This document shows positions 1-11,777 of a stretch of 64,000 bases of DNA, piece after piece. The position numbers and the translations under genes were made by a program. The notes beneath the pieces were generated by a model that did no database searches, was not told the DNA's origin, and was given only the letters and a program-made list of their open reading frames with translations. The stretch lies in contig JYIP02000008.1 of NCBI GenBank assembly GCA_001051155.2, positions 3,038,001-3,102,000 of the forward strand. Direction: 5' to 3'. Within the stretch, counting starts at the first letter, position 1. Each line of letters begins with the position of its first letter. The DNA is from Chrysoporthe austroafricana (lineage: Eukaryota; Ascomycota; Sordariomycetes; Diaporthales; Cryphonectriaceae).

Positions 1-147
1 AGCTGGATAATTACGAGGGCGATCCCGAGCCAACCATCGAGGAGATGTTTCGGAGCTGCCCAGATCGTGCGGACTGGAACTGCTGCGAGAAGAATGGTGA
101 GAACTCGTACCGCACACAGATGTCAAGGCCAGCGTGGCAAGGGGGGA

Positions 148-603
148 TTATTCGTTGGCCAGCATTGCGAGCAGCTGGCTCCAGGGATGGCCGCCAGGTG
201 ATGCGGTACTCGCAGGATAGCGTACAGCACAATCTATACGTTCCGGCGCAGACGTCTCTGCACAGCAGTCCAGCATATCAAGATCACATCGCGCACCTGA
301 ATGATAACGGCACGCGCTCGACGCGTTTTCCTCCTCCGTGAATGTCGCCCCGTACTGAATGCATAGGTGCACCTCGGCAAGGAGTCGCCTCTTGACGCCG
401 GTGGACTCCGAGGAGCTCGCCGCGGCTGCCGCGCATCTCTCGTGCTGGACGTGCCACTCGAGCTTGTCTACTAGGTCCACTGCCCTGTGCCGCACACTGC
501 GGTCCTCGCAGAGCGCCAGGAGCGTCTTGCACACGACGTTGTTGGACGCGTGCGTGGCGCGTTGCATGATGTCTCCGCTCTCTGGCTGACCGTGGGCCGT
601 CAT
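148..603 (-). CDS. hypothetical protein (weak)
   Basis: I do not recognise this open frame. It runs from an ATG at 603, in good context (ccaccacATG), to a TAA at 148. A longer version would start at 714. The stretch with residues like ASNNVVCKTLLALCED and VDKLEWHVQHE looks like amphipathic helix and resembles coding sequence more than the frames opposite it. The C-terminal third is low in recognisable structure, and a possible GTGCGC donor near the middle means the 3' half may be an intron or differently spliced. No domain is visible. It could equally be a chance GC-rich ORF, since several overlapping frames are open here. Confidence 0.3.
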   Translation of the reverse strand: MTAHGQPESGDIMQRATHASNNVVCKTLLALCEDRSVRHRAVDLVDKLEWHVQHERCAAAAASSSESTGVKRRLLAEVHLCIQYGATFTEEENASSACRYHSGARCDLDMLDCCAETSAPERIDCAVRYPASTASPGGHPWSQLLAMLANE

Positions 604-946
604 GTGGTTGGGTCGACTTTGTTTGTAGCTGAGGCGTGTGGAGACTGGACTTGGGGGAGTCACTCGAGGAGTCGAGGCGTCCCTACCGTGATGAGGCGAG
701 CGAGGGCAAGGCAAAAGCCAGAGCAGGAATGCCCACTCGCGACCGTGTGGATCTCACGTGAGACTCTTCGCATCCAAGAGCTGCTCGAGGTGGTCAAGGC
801 CCGACAAGTGACATGCTACATTTCGGGACGGCGCGGCGTAGGTTCGGGGGCTATGGGAGATACGGCAAGGGCCTCTCCCCCCCTTCTAGGGCAAAAATTC
901 GAGCCAGATCAAGCAAAATGCAAAATGTAGGAATACATGCTGGTAT

Positions 947-1017
947 GCCCACTATCAGAATCGAACTGATGACCTTATCATTACTAGTGATACGCTCTAC
1001 CACTGAGCCAAGCGGGC
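947..1017 (-). tRNA. tRNA-Thr (anticodon AGU)
   Basis: Read on the minus strand, the 71 nt fold as a complete cloverleaf. There is a 7-bp acceptor stem (GCCCGCT with AGTGGGC, one G-T pair), a 4-bp D stem (GCTC/GAGC) with the AGTGGTA loop, a 5-bp anticodon stem (TATCA/TGATA) around the loop CTAGTAA, a 5-nt variable region and a 5-bp T stem (ATCAG/CTGAT) with the TTCGATT loop. The loop gives anticodon AGT, which decodes threonine once A34 is converted to inosine. No intron is present. The internal A box and B box needed by RNA polymerase III lie in the D and T arms. Confidence 0.93.
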
Positions 1018-1598
1018 GTTGATTTGCGATGGCTTTATTCTAGTCATGTAGGCATCTGCACCGTGGGTCGTATCGGGCGGTGAGGTAAGGCCCGTGAATC
1101 GAGGTTGTGGACCTGCCTTTCGGACACGAAGCCGAAGGGCCCACGGCGCGGCAGAAGGGTTTGGGGAACACAGCGTTTTCAGAGGACGGCATGTACAGGA
1201 ACAAGTAAGTGGTGGAGGAGTGGCGGAAGACGTCGCATCCAGGGTCCGTATGTAGAAGTAAAATCCGACCATGCATTTGTCTAGATCCGGTGTATCTTCT
1301 AATATGCAGACAGCTCGACCCCGAGGACTTCCTGAACTACGCCGTGACAGAGGAAGCAACGTGTTGGCTCTTCAGCCATCCCGTGCTATCCTGACCGGGA
1401 AAACAAACCTGTAACTCCGTATGTTACCCTGTAAATTGTACCCGCGTGCCTGTAACCTGTGAAAAGGGGTATAGTCTGTGTCGAAGTCTTTCGTAGTAAA
1501 GTCTGGTCTGATCCGGTCCGCCCTGTTCTAGTATGCCGTCTAGAGTCTGAGTCTGAGCCTGAGCCTGAGCCTGTATCGCCTCGTCTAAGGTGTATCGT
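1018..1598. other. intergenic, no gene seen
   Basis: This stretch lies between the tRNA and the 3' end of the F-box gene. A minus frame of 120 codons crosses it but runs through the tRNA, so it is not credible. A short CTGAGC/CTGAGT hexamer repeat sits at about 1546-1573. Nothing else is recognisable. Confidence 0.6.
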
Positions 1599-3038
1599 CT
1601 AGTGATCTTCGTCTTCGTCCTGGGCCTCATCATCGTCCTCGTCCAGTCGTGTGGTGAGCAGGGTGAACTTTTGCCCCCGGCAAGCTTCCAAAATTTGCTG
1701 GGGGATGCCTCTCGGCCCCTCCGCCAGGGTCAACGTCTTCAGGTTCCGCGCCATGTACTCGCTGTTCTGCAGCGCGTTGGCAAACAGCTCCGTAACCACC
1801 TCGTCGCTGCCGACCTCCTCAAAGAATTCCAGCGTCTCGAGCTCCGGGGGGAAGCCGACCGAGTGCAGCCGTGGCTTCTTGGACGTCTTCCCGAACAGCT
1901 GCGTGTCGAAGTTCAGGCGCAGCGTCTTGACCGCCACGAAGTCCCGCATGCGCAGCACCTTCCGGCCGCCCAGGGTCGGGTGGTCGATGACGATGGTTTC
2001 CAGCGTCTCGGCGCAGGGCTTGAGTGCCATGATGAATTCGTTGATCTCATCGCTGCTCTCCTCCAGCTCGGGCCTCGGGTCGGCGGTGTGGAACATGTGA
2101 AACTCTCGCAGCGCCTCGGGGAACTCCATGATGTCGGCGAGGGCGTCGTCGTTGATGTCGCACTCGACGAGGTGCAGGGCCTTGAGCGCGGTGCTGTGCG
2201 GGCGCTCGAGGCTGTCGAAGCCGCGCTCGTCGAGCCTGGCGCGACGGATGGTGAGGGTCTCGAGGGTGGGGTGCGTGAAGATGTGGATGTTCTCCCGCAG
2301 GTCCCAGTAGCCGCCGTCGGGGCACTGGTAGAAGAGGGTGCACGTCTTGAGGCAGGCGAGGTCGAAGGGCCCGTTGAAGAGGGCACCGATGCCGTGCAGC
2401 AGCTTGACGGGCACGGCGATGTCGAGGGTCTCGAGGTTGGACATGGTGGAGAGGGTGCGCGACAGGCCGTCGATGCGGTCGGGGGAGTAGTGCGAGCGGT
2501 CCAGCGGCGCGTCTAGGATGAGATGGGACAGCTCGGAGGCGGGGTACTCGAGCTTGACGTCGGTGATCATGGAGCCGCGGCGAGGGCGGCGGTCGAGGGA
2601 CTCGCTGAAGATGAGGTGCTGCTCGGGCGAGTCGAACAGCAGCGTCTTGTACAGCGAGGTGTCGGCGAGGTGGTGGTACCGCTTGTTGACGAGCGACATG
2701 CTGCAGAGGTCGGGCCGCGAGCCGCGGGCGAGGATGTCGAAGATCATCAGCAGCAGCTTGTCAGGCAGCATGGCAAGGCGGTCGACCTGGCGCTGGCGCT
2801 GGACGCTGTCGTGAGGGCGGCCATCGGCGCAGGCGGCGGACTGCGAGTGCGCCTGGGCGCACTTGGCGCAGCCGTTCTCAGCAACGTCGCGGGACATTCC
2901 TGACGAGGGGTGGTCGCGGTCGCAGCAGTCGCAGGCGGGCGCGTGAAGATCTGGCAATCCTCGCAGGGACAGTGCGCTTGAGACGGGCGTCAGAAGCGTG
3001 GCGACGACGCTGTGTGCTGAGGAGAAGAAGGCTCTCAT
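1599..3038 (-). CDS. F-box protein with leucine-rich-like C-terminus
   Basis: This is a single-exon frame of 479 residues from the ATG at 3038. An upstream in-frame ATG at 3152 exists, but the extra 38 residues lie in simple-repeat promoter DNA, so I prefer the shorter start. An F-box-like segment begins near residue 94 (LAMLPDKLLLMIFDILARG, then LCSMSLVNKRYHHLAD). F-box proteins bind Skp1 and pick substrates for SCF ubiquitin ligases. The following 350 residues contain repeated L-x-x-L-x-L units (TLETLTIRRARL, ALKALHLVECDI, NLETLDI), consistent with a degenerate leucine-rich repeat. The C-terminus is acidic (DEDDDEAQDEDED). A cysteine- and histidine-rich patch at residues 35-75 (CDCCDRDH, CAKCAQAH) is unusual. 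Third codon positions are strongly G/C. The substrate is unknown. Confidence 0.8.
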   Translation of the reverse strand: MRAFFSSAHSVVATLLTPVSSALSLRGLPDLHAPACDCCDRDHPSSGMSRDVAENGCAKCAQAHSQSAACADGRPHDSVQRQRQVDRLAMLPDKLLLMIFDILARGSRPDLCSMSLVNKRYHHLADTSLYKTLLFDSPEQHLIFSESLDRRPRRGSMITDVKLEYPASELSHLILDAPLDRSHYSPDRIDGLSRTLSTMSNLETLDIAVPVKLLHGIGALFNGPFDLACLKTCTLFYQCPDGGYWDLRENIHIFTHPTLETLTIRRARLDERGFDSLERPHSTALKALHLVECDINDDALADIMEFPEALREFHMFHTADPRPELEESSDEINEFIMALKPCAETLETIVIDHPTLGGRKVLRMRDFVAVKTLRLNFDTQLFGKTSKKPRLHSVGFPPELETLEFFEEVGSDEVVTELFANALQNSEYMARNLKTLTLAEGPRGIPQQILEACRGQKFTLLTTRLDEDDDEAQDEDEDH

Positions 3039-4107
3039 GACGAGAGGAAGAAGCGGGAGGGCGAGAGAGAGCGGGAGAGTGGAGTGACGGGTGACGAAAG
3101 AGGAACGAGCGACAAGGTTGCCGGCCTGCAGACGAGAGAGAGGCCAGGACAAGGTGGCGCCTCAGCTCGATGGACTTAATCGGCTTTTACTGTACGGTTT
3201 CTGCGTTGAGTCGAGGCGAGTCGAGTCGAGTTTCAGCCCAGCCCAGCCCAGCCCAGCCCAGCGCGGTCAGCCCAGCCCGGCGCGGGTGGGATCCTCGAGC
3301 CTCAGCCGCTCCAGCCCGCCAAGCGCCCAAGTAGCGTGGGCTCACGAGTGAGAGCTCATCATAGACCAGTGCATAGCTTGCCAGACCGCAGCCAACAGCG
3401 GGAAATACAAGGAAATCGATACAGTATCAATAGAGAATAAGTAGTGAGGATCGAGGTAGTTAGAAAAGGCATGGTGTTGCAAGAGGCCCTGTCACTGCCC
3501 CCGCCCCCACCCCTCCAACCCCCAGCCGAGTAATCACTGAAATGGGAAAAGAAGGGGACAGGGGAAAAGACAGCAGGTGGGCAGAGAACAGTTGTGCAAA
3601 GCTCGGATAATGAAAGCTCAATAATCTGGTGTGTCGAGACAGAGGTGACAGGTAGGTGGATGGGAAGACAACAAGCCGCAGGACATTGTGGCTAGACAAT
3701 ATTAGCAGGTAGGGGGACCCAGGGTTGGGGTTGGTGAGGGGGTTTGGGAGGTGCATTCATGCTGGTTGCTTTACTGAGTACCAGGTAGCCACTTTCCCTC
3801 CGCTTCTGGGTGGATGTCAACATAGTAACACACAGGTGCAATCCAATCTAGGCCTACATAACACGATGGACGGGCAGTCCTTCTCTAATTTCTATGTCTC
3901 GTCTGCAATTGTTATCTGCGGAACGGGGAGGGGCCCCTCCATGGAGCGGGGTCGCTGCTGGGCGCCTGCAGCGGAGGACGCCACGAGACCTCGACAAGTA
4001 GTAATTCATTGATTACTGCAACCGACCAGCCGGGCCGCAATCCTACAGTGCCCCAGTTATCAATTTTAGGTTCCCCATCGCATCCTCAAACTGCTCCATC
4101 TCGAACA
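3039..4107. promoter_or_regulatory. upstream region of F-box and ankyrin genes
   Basis: About 1 kb separates the divergent starts of the F-box gene and the ankyrin gene. It contains short tandem arrays, GAGTC/CGAGT units at 3206-3230 and CCCAG units at 3236-3285, plus a purine-rich stretch at 3540-3575. No open frame here looks coding. Confidence 0.45.
3236..3285. repeat. CCCAG pentamer array
   Basis: The pentamer CCCAG (AGCCC) is repeated about five times perfectly and again imperfectly after a short interruption. It follows a GAGTC-type array at about 3206-3230. It lies about 200 bp upstream of the F-box start codon. Confidence 0.7.
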
Positions 4108-5377
4108 ATGACTGGCGCAGCCGGCCGTGCGAGCTCCGTTGGCGACGAATGCCCCAAGGGGTCAGGTTATGACATGTGTGAGTGGTTTGAGGCCCAATGT
4201 CAGGACCTCGTTGATATGGCAGTCCCTCCTGCAGCACCTGTCCTGACCTGCCCGTGCAGCATCAACTCTGGACAGCAGACATACCGTCCGCATAGCACCG
4301 TCGCCGCCTGATGCGAAGTGGGACCCGTCGTTTCTGCCAACCGACGAGACTGATGATGAGCCCCGCTGGACGGAGCTGCAGGTCGCATCTCGGAACGGCG
4401 ACCTGGGCCAGGTGGTTAGCATCCTCGCACGATGTAAGGATGCGTCCGAAAGAGCCGAAGTGGCGAACGCACCTCCCTCGGGGTGGTACGGCCAGACCGC
4501 CCTGCAGGCTGCCTGTCTACACGAGCACGAAGGCATCGCCCAGGTTCTTCTTGCGGCTGGCGCCGATATCTCTGCGCCTGGTGGTAACAACGTGTACCGC
4601 AATGCCTTCGAGCTGGCGTGCGGGACGGGTACGTCCAGTTTCCCCCCAATGCAGCCAGGCCATGTGCGACCCACGGGGAAGCGGACGCTGAAGGTGAGCA
4701 TCATCATAGGCAACCTCCGCCTGATTCGTATGCTCCTCGATGGAGGGGCTACGAAGTGCGTCAATCCTGCGAGAGTGACCAGGTACCAGGGCCGCACACC
4801 TGTTCAAGCTGCAGCTGAGGGCGGGCACGCCGAAGTAGTCAGCCTCCTTCTAGAATTGGGAGCAAATGTCAACGCCCCGGCCTCTTCCAACGCGGGCGTG
4901 ACTGCGCTGCAGGCCGCGTGCTACCGCGGACATATAGACCTAGTCAGGACGTTGACCTCGAGGGGCGCCGACATCAACAGCAAGCCGGGTAAGTATGGAG
5001 GCTATACGGCTCTTCAGGCAGCTTGTCTGGTAGGAGAAAGCGAGATCGTTGAGTTCCTCCTCCAGAACGGCGCAGACATCCATGCTGCAGGCGCTGTGTA
5101 CCATGGAGGAACAGCTCTCCATGCCGCCGCCGCAGGTGGTCACATGCATATCGTGAGGAGACTGCTGGACGCCGGCGCGGATTGCAATGCTCGAGCTGGG
5201 CCTCGCGGCCAGACCCCCCTACAGACCGCGTTCGTAATCGGGAGGACAGACATTGTTGACGTCCTGGCGAGATCCGGCGCTACTGGAGCTTTCACTGGCG
5301 GTAAGATCTTATTCGGAAACACCAGAATCAGGAGTTGGTCAGAAAGCGAGATGAGCATTCGTCATGAAGACACATAG
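4108..5377 (+). CDS. ankyrin-repeat protein
   Basis: This is a two-exon gene of 395 residues. Exon 1 is 4108-4177 and exon 2 is 4260-5377. The intron has a GTGAGT donor, a CTGAC branch-like site and a GTGCAG acceptor, and joining it keeps the frame. From about residue 55 to the end there are roughly eight ankyrin units with the usual G-x-TALQAA-x-GH-x-x-IV-x-x-LL-x-x-GAD-x-N pattern, for example YGQTALQAACLHEH, RTPVQAAAEGGHAEVVSLLL and GTALHAAAAGGHMHIVRRLL. Ankyrin repeats are protein-interaction scaffolds. No catalytic domain is visible, and the short N-terminus carries no complete NACHT or STAND module. In ascomycetes such proteins are often C-terminal pieces of larger STAND-like genes, so a missing upstream part cannot be excluded. 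A GTAAGA near 5285 could be a further donor, but I found no good acceptor. Confidence 0.72.
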
Positions 5378-6013
5378 GCAAATCTTCCTTCGTCAAACTG
5401 AAGTATGCCCGGGAAGGTTGGTGTCACTGATTGTGTTGGCCGAGAAGGATAGCACAAGGTCTTCAGATTTCTGGCTTCGTTTATGTACGAGCACTTTGCC
5501 TCCCCCCCCCCTTTTTTTTTCCTGCGTAGTCCACTTAGAATTTATAATCCTCACTGGAAGTGCTGCGTGCGGCCATCTACAGGGATTGTGAATGTGCGCA
5601 AAGCTAATACTCACATTCTGCATCTACTTCCTCATTTGCAACAAATATGAACTCAGTGACCCTTGATATTATCCCGACAAAGATTGTAATTTGTAAGACA
5701 CACCAACAAATGGCTGAGCTGACAGGTATCGTCGCTTTCATCACAGTTAGTATGAAGGAGAATTCTTTAATATATTATTTGAATGGAATCAGGGAGCAAA
5801 ACAGGAGAGCATTGATTATCCCATTCGCCTTATCAAGGACTGCTATGGAATGTGCACCAAGTCATATGCGATTTCGTCCGACCAGCAACTTGAAGCTTGT
5901 CGATATGTTTCCATGAATACTCTGCTTTATGCATTTTAGCTTAATAATAGCCAAGCCTGTATGTGGGTTGTTGTTACACGGACGCCCTAGGGTGACCTGG
6001 AGGAAAAGAATAT
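5378..6013. other. intergenic, 3' regions
   Basis: This is the tail-to-tail gap between the ankyrin gene (plus) and the DHA2 transporter (minus). It contains a C10T9-type tract at about 5502-5520. The small open frames show no protein-like pattern. Confidence 0.5.
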
Positions 6014-8687
6014 TCAGGCATGACGAGTTACGCGCAGTTGGGCTCGACCGGTCAGGCCCAACTGCATAAAGAAGGAGGCTGGGCAATAGATGCCTGAGGC
6101 AAACGTCGAAAACCAAGGTCTATAAGTACGGCGGGACAGAGCCCTGTCGCCGACTGGCGTGTCGATCGGAAGACTTTCTGCCTTGGATTTCTTTTTGCGA
6201 TTCAATATCCCTTCACGACTCGCTGCCCATCGTCTGCCTTCTTCCTGTAGCTTCGCATCATCTTCTCTCTTCAAACTGTGGCCTCTAACGAAGAAAAGTG
6301 TGGAGAAGAAGGAAATACAGCAGCATGGGATCATGAAGTAGTATATGTTTCTAATGCCATGTGCTGTTCACCTTTCATCAGCATCTGCCAATTCCAAATA
6401 GTTCGCAGCAGTACTGCCTAATCGCGACTTACTATAAGCCATGATGGCGGCTGATGATTGTGCGGCAGATAAACCCAGAGTGCCAGCCGCAATTTTTGTG
6501 GGGTCCGATATGATTTCGTCGATCATGTCTAGTGACAGGATAGATGCTAGATCGGTCCTAGGTCACAATTTTCAACATTTCCATACACTCATTAGGCTCT
6601 TGAGGGGGAAACCATGTTGAAGTAGGCGGGTTGACTCACTTTGCTGTGTTGTTCAAGATAGCGGCACAAGCAGCCAGGGCGACGGTCCCTCCGAGCAATC
6701 GCAAGAAATTTCGCGTTCCCGTCGCTACCGCCATATCTGACCTCACCACGCTCGCCTGGATTGCGACTAGGCTGGTCTGAAATGTTTGCCCTGCCCCGAT
6801 ACCGCTCAAGATTTGGTAGCCGATAAGATGGCCGTCCGAGATGCTTGGTGATATTGTAGAGAGCAGGCCACAAGCCACAGCCCAAATAGCAAAGCCAAAC
6901 CAGAGATTCAGCTGATAGTTACCCGTCTTGGAGACAAGGAAGCCAGCCGTGAACGAGGTCACGGTCTGGACCAGAATGAGGGGGAGGAGCATGACGCCCG
7001 AACGGATTGGGGATGCGCCACGAGCGACCTGGTAGAATTGGGGCAGCTGGAAATGATTCTAGTCAGAAGTCGTAAAGAATTTCGAAACGATCGTGGGGCA
7101 TATTTACGTAGTATAGATTGCAATAAAACATGAAGCCCGTCAGAAATGCGCCGACGTAAGCACCCGCGACAGTCGGGATCTTGAAGATGTGCACTGTCAT
7201 AAGTCTGATAAGCTGGGTAATTTGCCAGAGGACAGACACTGGGATCTTGGAATAGCCAACTCACTAGGAATAAGGGGCAGCGCAGCCACTTTGAACTCAA
7301 TAACGATGAAGGCGGCGAATAAAACAATGCCGAGGATTAGGGGCGCGATGAATCCGGCTGAGTTCCAGGCATATTTTGTCCCACCCCTTAAATGCTGTCA
7401 GAATTGGGCGCGCGGAGGACATACACATAGAGGGAGAAACAAGGAGACTCAATTATGGATAGCACAGACCAAGACAGCGGGAGTAGTATCAAGATAGCCG
7501 AAGCCAGCATCGTGATACAGCCAAGGTAGTCGATCTTCTTCAACTTTTCTTTGACGTTTCCCTTGGGTCTCTTAAGAGGCAGGATAAAGGCGACCACGAG
7601 GATGGCGGTGCTTGTCAGGGGGATGTTGATATACTAAGAGCGTATAGGAATTTTAGCCCCGATCCGTGGACCTTTCCTCTGTACGAGTGCAGTAGAGAGT
7701 ACTAAGGATGCTAACTTACAAAGCACCAACGCCATGAGACTGATTCCGAAAAGGCACCGCCTACCAGCGGTCCAACCGAATTTGAAATTGCCACCACGAC
7801 GCCAAGAATGCCCTGGTACGTGCCTCTTTGCTCCAATGACACTACGTCGGACGTCACAATCATGACAGAGGTTAGTATACCACCTCCACCAATACCGGAT
7901 ATAGCCCCTGAAGATGTTAGTTAAAACACAGAGACATATCTACATCGTAGAACACAAGATTTGGCAACTCACGGAAGACGATGAGCATGATCATACTCTG
8001 TGACACCGCGCACAGTATTGACCCAACCAGGAAAAAGCTCATGCTCCCTAAAAGTATCACCTTTCGCCCGAAGATGTCGGAAAGGCGACCATATAGAGGC
8101 TGGCAGGCTGTCGAGGTGAGAAGATATGCCGTTCCAACCCATGACGATATAGAAGCATCATTAAAGACTCGGCCGAGGGTAGGTAGCGCCGTCGATACGC
8201 TATAATCAAATTAGACTACGCGGGCGCTAGGGTGTGATCTAGGAAACAAAATGGACTCACATAGTCTGATCGAGAAGGGAGCCTGGAAGCCACAGAGCTG
8301 GCATTAGTCTGACGTACTGTATGCGGGAATGGAGAGGAGAAAAGAAGAAGGCGGAGAAAAATAACAATAGAAAAGGAAACCTCACTCACAGAACAACGCA
8401 CAGCTCAAACCAACAAAAACGACTATGAGTTGCCTGAAGGGCAGGAGGTTTGTTTGATCCTGAAGTTTGTGCTTCTCGTTGACCGGGGCGACCTCTTCAC
8501 TAATCCCTTCGGCTTCCCTGCCATGCTCTGCCTCTTCTATGCTAGGCGGCGGCTCCAGATCCTGACTGCCTTTGTGTTCTGCTGATAATTCCAGAGGGTG
8601 ATCATGCAAAATCTCGTCATCCGCTGTAACAATCGGGGTCGTATGAACTGCGGATGACTTTTGTGAAGCTGTGGTCGTTCTCCCCAT
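6014..8687 (-). CDS. MFS transporter, DHA2-like (14-TM)
   Basis: This multi-exon minus-strand gene starts at ATG 8687 (MGRTTTASQ). An acidic cytosolic N-terminus of about 80 residues is followed by hydrophobic helices. Joining the exons gives the usual landmarks of fungal DHA2 drug:H+ antiporters: SLLDQTIVSTALPT, then GRLSDIFGRK (motif A), then GIGGGGILTSVMIV and GPLVGGAF (motif C, an antiporter signature), GGTKYAWNS, and near the end HGIRNIYYFMIPCC followed by the basic tail GHSLKREDD. At least eight introns with standard GT-AG borders interrupt it; the last exon begins after an acceptor near 6371. The family exports drugs and fungal metabolites across the plasma membrane. It is divergent from the sugar transporter and far from the PKS-NRPS, so its substrate is open. 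Exact exon borders in the middle were not all checked. Confidence 0.85.
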
Positions 8688-9612
8688 ACTTTCTGCTTAC
8701 CCTTGACTTGGAATAGAAGCTGTGTGGAACGTATGAGAACTCGAGATCCAGGCCGAGCATGCCAGGATAATTATGAGTTCTAGTGGACGGCCTCTCGCCA
8801 AACACCGTCCTGTTATTTCCGTACTCCGTAGGTCAAGCCTTGGAGCCTTATAGCTATCATCCGCTAGTGGGAAATAGCGCCAGAGTCTTGCAAATGATCC
8901 GCAAAATATTTATTGTGTATCGGCAGGTGTCGCCGCTGCCGCCGATTTTGTCGCTTACACGGGCACAGTCGCCTGTGCGGGATATCTCTTCTAGTCTGCC
9001 CGCCCGGTCGTCTCGGCTACATGACCTGTTAGCGGCGGCAGCGTGGGTCGCTTAAGCGAGGTCTCCGGTGAGGGTAGTTGTCGCTTTTAGTGCCCCAACG
9101 CTCGCCTAAATCTTGCCATAATGCTTCAGGGATTCTCCGCAGATCTGGGGTTGCGGATCACGGGGGGCTGCTGTGCTAGGTCTAGCGTCCAAAGTGTGCT
9201 GTTGACCGGTCAGATGTGCTTGGAATATTGAGTCGAGGGGATCGAGTTTGAGGGCCAGAAAACGCGTTGGCTGCCGACAAGTTCAGGTCGTTGGGTATAT
9301 AACTAGCTTAGACGCACAGCATAGGTCCTCTCCCTAGGCGCCTGTTTCCACAGACTTGTTCCGAGGACGCCTTCCGACTGCAACCCCGTCCTTTGCCTCT
9401 TGTTCGGTTACGCGAGGGGTTCGTCGGATTGTCTACTGTCTTGGGGGTCGTCTTCCGAGTGCTCAGCTCACAACCATCGGCCCGACCGAGCACTACCCTT
9501 TTCCGCTGTGAGGGCCTCATCACATCAGCAAAAGATCTCGACACTGCCTTCACTCTGTGATACGCCACACGTCGGTCACAAGAACTGCACCAATCTGTAC
9601 TTGGAGGACACC
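8688..9612. promoter_or_regulatory. divergent promoter, two MFS genes
   Basis: This 925-bp region lies between the starts of the DHA2 transporter (minus) and the sugar transporter (plus) and must carry the promoters of both. Runs of CGG/CCG triplets occur around 8930-9050 (for example gccgctgccgccg). No coding frame is convincing. Confidence 0.5.
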
Positions 9613-11777
9613 ATGACTTCTAAAACGGACGTCCAGTGCACGGAAATCGCTAGATCTAAGGAGGAAGATGGGGCCGCCGACGAGAAACAGCATGTGGCAG
9701 AGCTCGAGGTCGCGCAACAGGCCACCTTACAGGAGGCCAAGTCCATTCGTCAGACCTTCAAAGAGGACAAGAAAGTTTTTGCGGTGGTCGGAGCAGCTCT
9801 TGTACTGGACACCCTAACTTGATACACTGCTCTGTCGTCATTCGATCAGCAGCTGACATGAGGCGTGTTTGTCACAGGCCAGCGCACTGATTCTTGGGAC
9901 GGATTCTACAGCCGTTACCGCTCTTGTTGGGTCGCAGTCCTTCTGCTTTGTCATGGGCGGGGGCTACAAGTCTGGTGGAAAGTATGCCGTAACTCCTAGG
10001 ACGGTCTCGATGTGAGTTAAATCATCCCTAGCCTTTTACTGGGCCCGGCTGTCTCGCGTGGCTCACACGTGATCTTCTTGTTCAGTTGGAATGCCGTTGC
10101 AGCACCGGCCCAGGTCCTTGGCCAGTTCAGCATGGGTCCCATTGCGGATTACTTTGGCCGGCGCACAGTCATATTTTTCAACCTGGCAGTTATGATCATA
10201 GGCGTCATCGTTGAATTCGTTGCCACGAACTGGAAAGTGTTCGCCATCGCCAGGTTCCTCCTCGCTTTCGTTTCTGGTCTCACGCAGGCTACGGCCCCAT
10301 TGTACATCGGCGAGCTGGCACCCAGGAATGCTAGAGGCCTCATGATATCTCTGTTCTTGTTCATTTGTAAGTTCTTGTCAAGGCGGTGACGCCTAAAGTG
10401 AAGAGCCCTCTGAGCTACCGCTCACCAACCACAGCGTCCATTGGAGACCTTATCTCCGTCGTCTTATGCTACGTGGGCCAAGAAGTCTGGCCCGAGGCCA
10501 ACAACAAATGGGCATACAGAATGCCACTGCTCGTCTGCGTCTGCCTCCCTGTCATTGTCCTTGCTCTGCAGGTCTTCCTCCTCTGTGAATCACCTGCGTG
10601 GCTCATCATGCACGGCAAAACGGAAAAGGCAAAACAAATGATCAAGTTCATGTATCCTAATCGCACTGAAGCGGACCGTGAGCTCATCTACACCGAGTAC
10701 GAGTACACCCTCGGCCAGGAGGCGGAGAAAAAGGAAATGGTGAGTGCGCAACACGGTTGACTGATCATTCCTTTGGATCGGTATTTCCCTGACCAGATAT
10801 TCCACTTCTGCAGATGAAGCAATCAAGCTTCGTCGAGTGTTTCAAGGGACCCGACCTACGCAGAACCTTCTGTGCCTTCTTTCCTCCATTGACGGCATCA
10901 CTTGCGGGTAACGTTATCACCGGCCCCCAAAAGACATATTTGTAGGTCAACCCCTCTTCCCCTTACACAGAACACATAGGGCGAATCGAAAGCTAAGCCC
11001 TGTTCCCTTTTCTGATTGTAGTTTTACGCTGGCTGGCCAGTCCAACTCTCTCGAATCGACGTGTATCGCTATCGCACTCCAAATCTTAGCTATCATGACA
11101 GTCTTTTTCCTGAGCGAGTTCAAGACCATTGGGCGAAGGAGACTTCTTCTCACAGGGCAATGTGGTTTGCTCATATCCATGAGTGCGTTTCAGCCTCAGT
11201 CTCCCTTCTAGCTTGCAGCCTAGGTGTGGTGGGCGCGAATTGTCCCGCCTTGCTGCTAGCCGAATAATGTAATTTGCTAACCGCATAGCTGGAATTAGTT
11301 GGCATCGGTGTTTCAGGACTTGCTACGAAACTACCATACACCCTTCAGACTGGTCACATCATGCTGGCATTTCTCTGCATCGGCTCCTATAGTTCAACGC
11401 TCGGACCTAACGCTTGCGGCTGGATTTACATCGGCGAGTCTGGATCGATGCGACTGCGTGCAAAAACGGCCACGATTGGAGCTCTGGGTAACGGTATACT
11501 CGGCGTCACGTACAACATCGCTATTCCCTATATGCTGGAGACGGACAGGTTGGGTGTGGGAGGCTCGGCCGTCTACTTTGCATGCTTCGGCGTGATTACT
11601 CTTCTGGTCACCTACTTCTTCATCCCAGACTACACAGGGCGCTCGTACGCCCAGATTGACGAGCTCTTCAGCAGGAACATTTCAGCGAGGAAATTCCGTA
11701 CCACTGTCTGTACGGGTAACTATGGCCGGGACATCTTGCACCATGAAATTCAGGAGGAAATTGAGACGCAAAAGTGA
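9613..11777 (+). CDS. MFS sugar transporter (alpha-glucoside type)
   Basis: This is a spliced gene starting at ATG 9613 (MTSKTDVQ). Exon 1 ends at 9801, exon 2 is 9878-10011 and exon 3 starts at 10086. Later introns follow FLFIS, KKEM, KTYF and LLIS. The spliced product has a charged N-terminus, helices with the sugar-porter motif PIADYFGRR, then RFLLAFVSGLTQATAPLYIGEL (the R-x-x-x-G-x-x-x-A pattern of helix 4), CESPAWLI in the place of PESPRWL, and a C-terminal IPDYTGRSYAQIDELF replacing the usual PETKGRTY-x-E-x-DELF. The tail FSRNISARKF is typical of maltose and other disaccharide permeases. It probably imports an alpha-glucoside or related sugar by proton symport. The neighbouring esterase and zinc-cluster regulator suggest a small nutrient-use block. 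The first donor (GTACTG) is atypical. Confidence 0.85.

Noticed and set aside
753..762. ATCTCACGTG, nine of ten matches to the TOX-box (ATCTCNCGNA) bound by TOXE-type regulators
   Set aside because: It differs at the last base and lies more than 23 kb from the biosynthetic genes. I found no matching box in the cluster promoters by eye.
997..1359. 120-codon minus frame
   Set aside because: It runs through the tRNA-Thr and has no protein-like pattern.
1590..2516. 308-codon plus frame opposite the F-box gene
   Set aside because: It is the antisense of a protein-like minus frame with strong GC3 bias, which opens antisense frames artificially. Its translation is Val/Leu/Gln/Glu-rich and shows no family.
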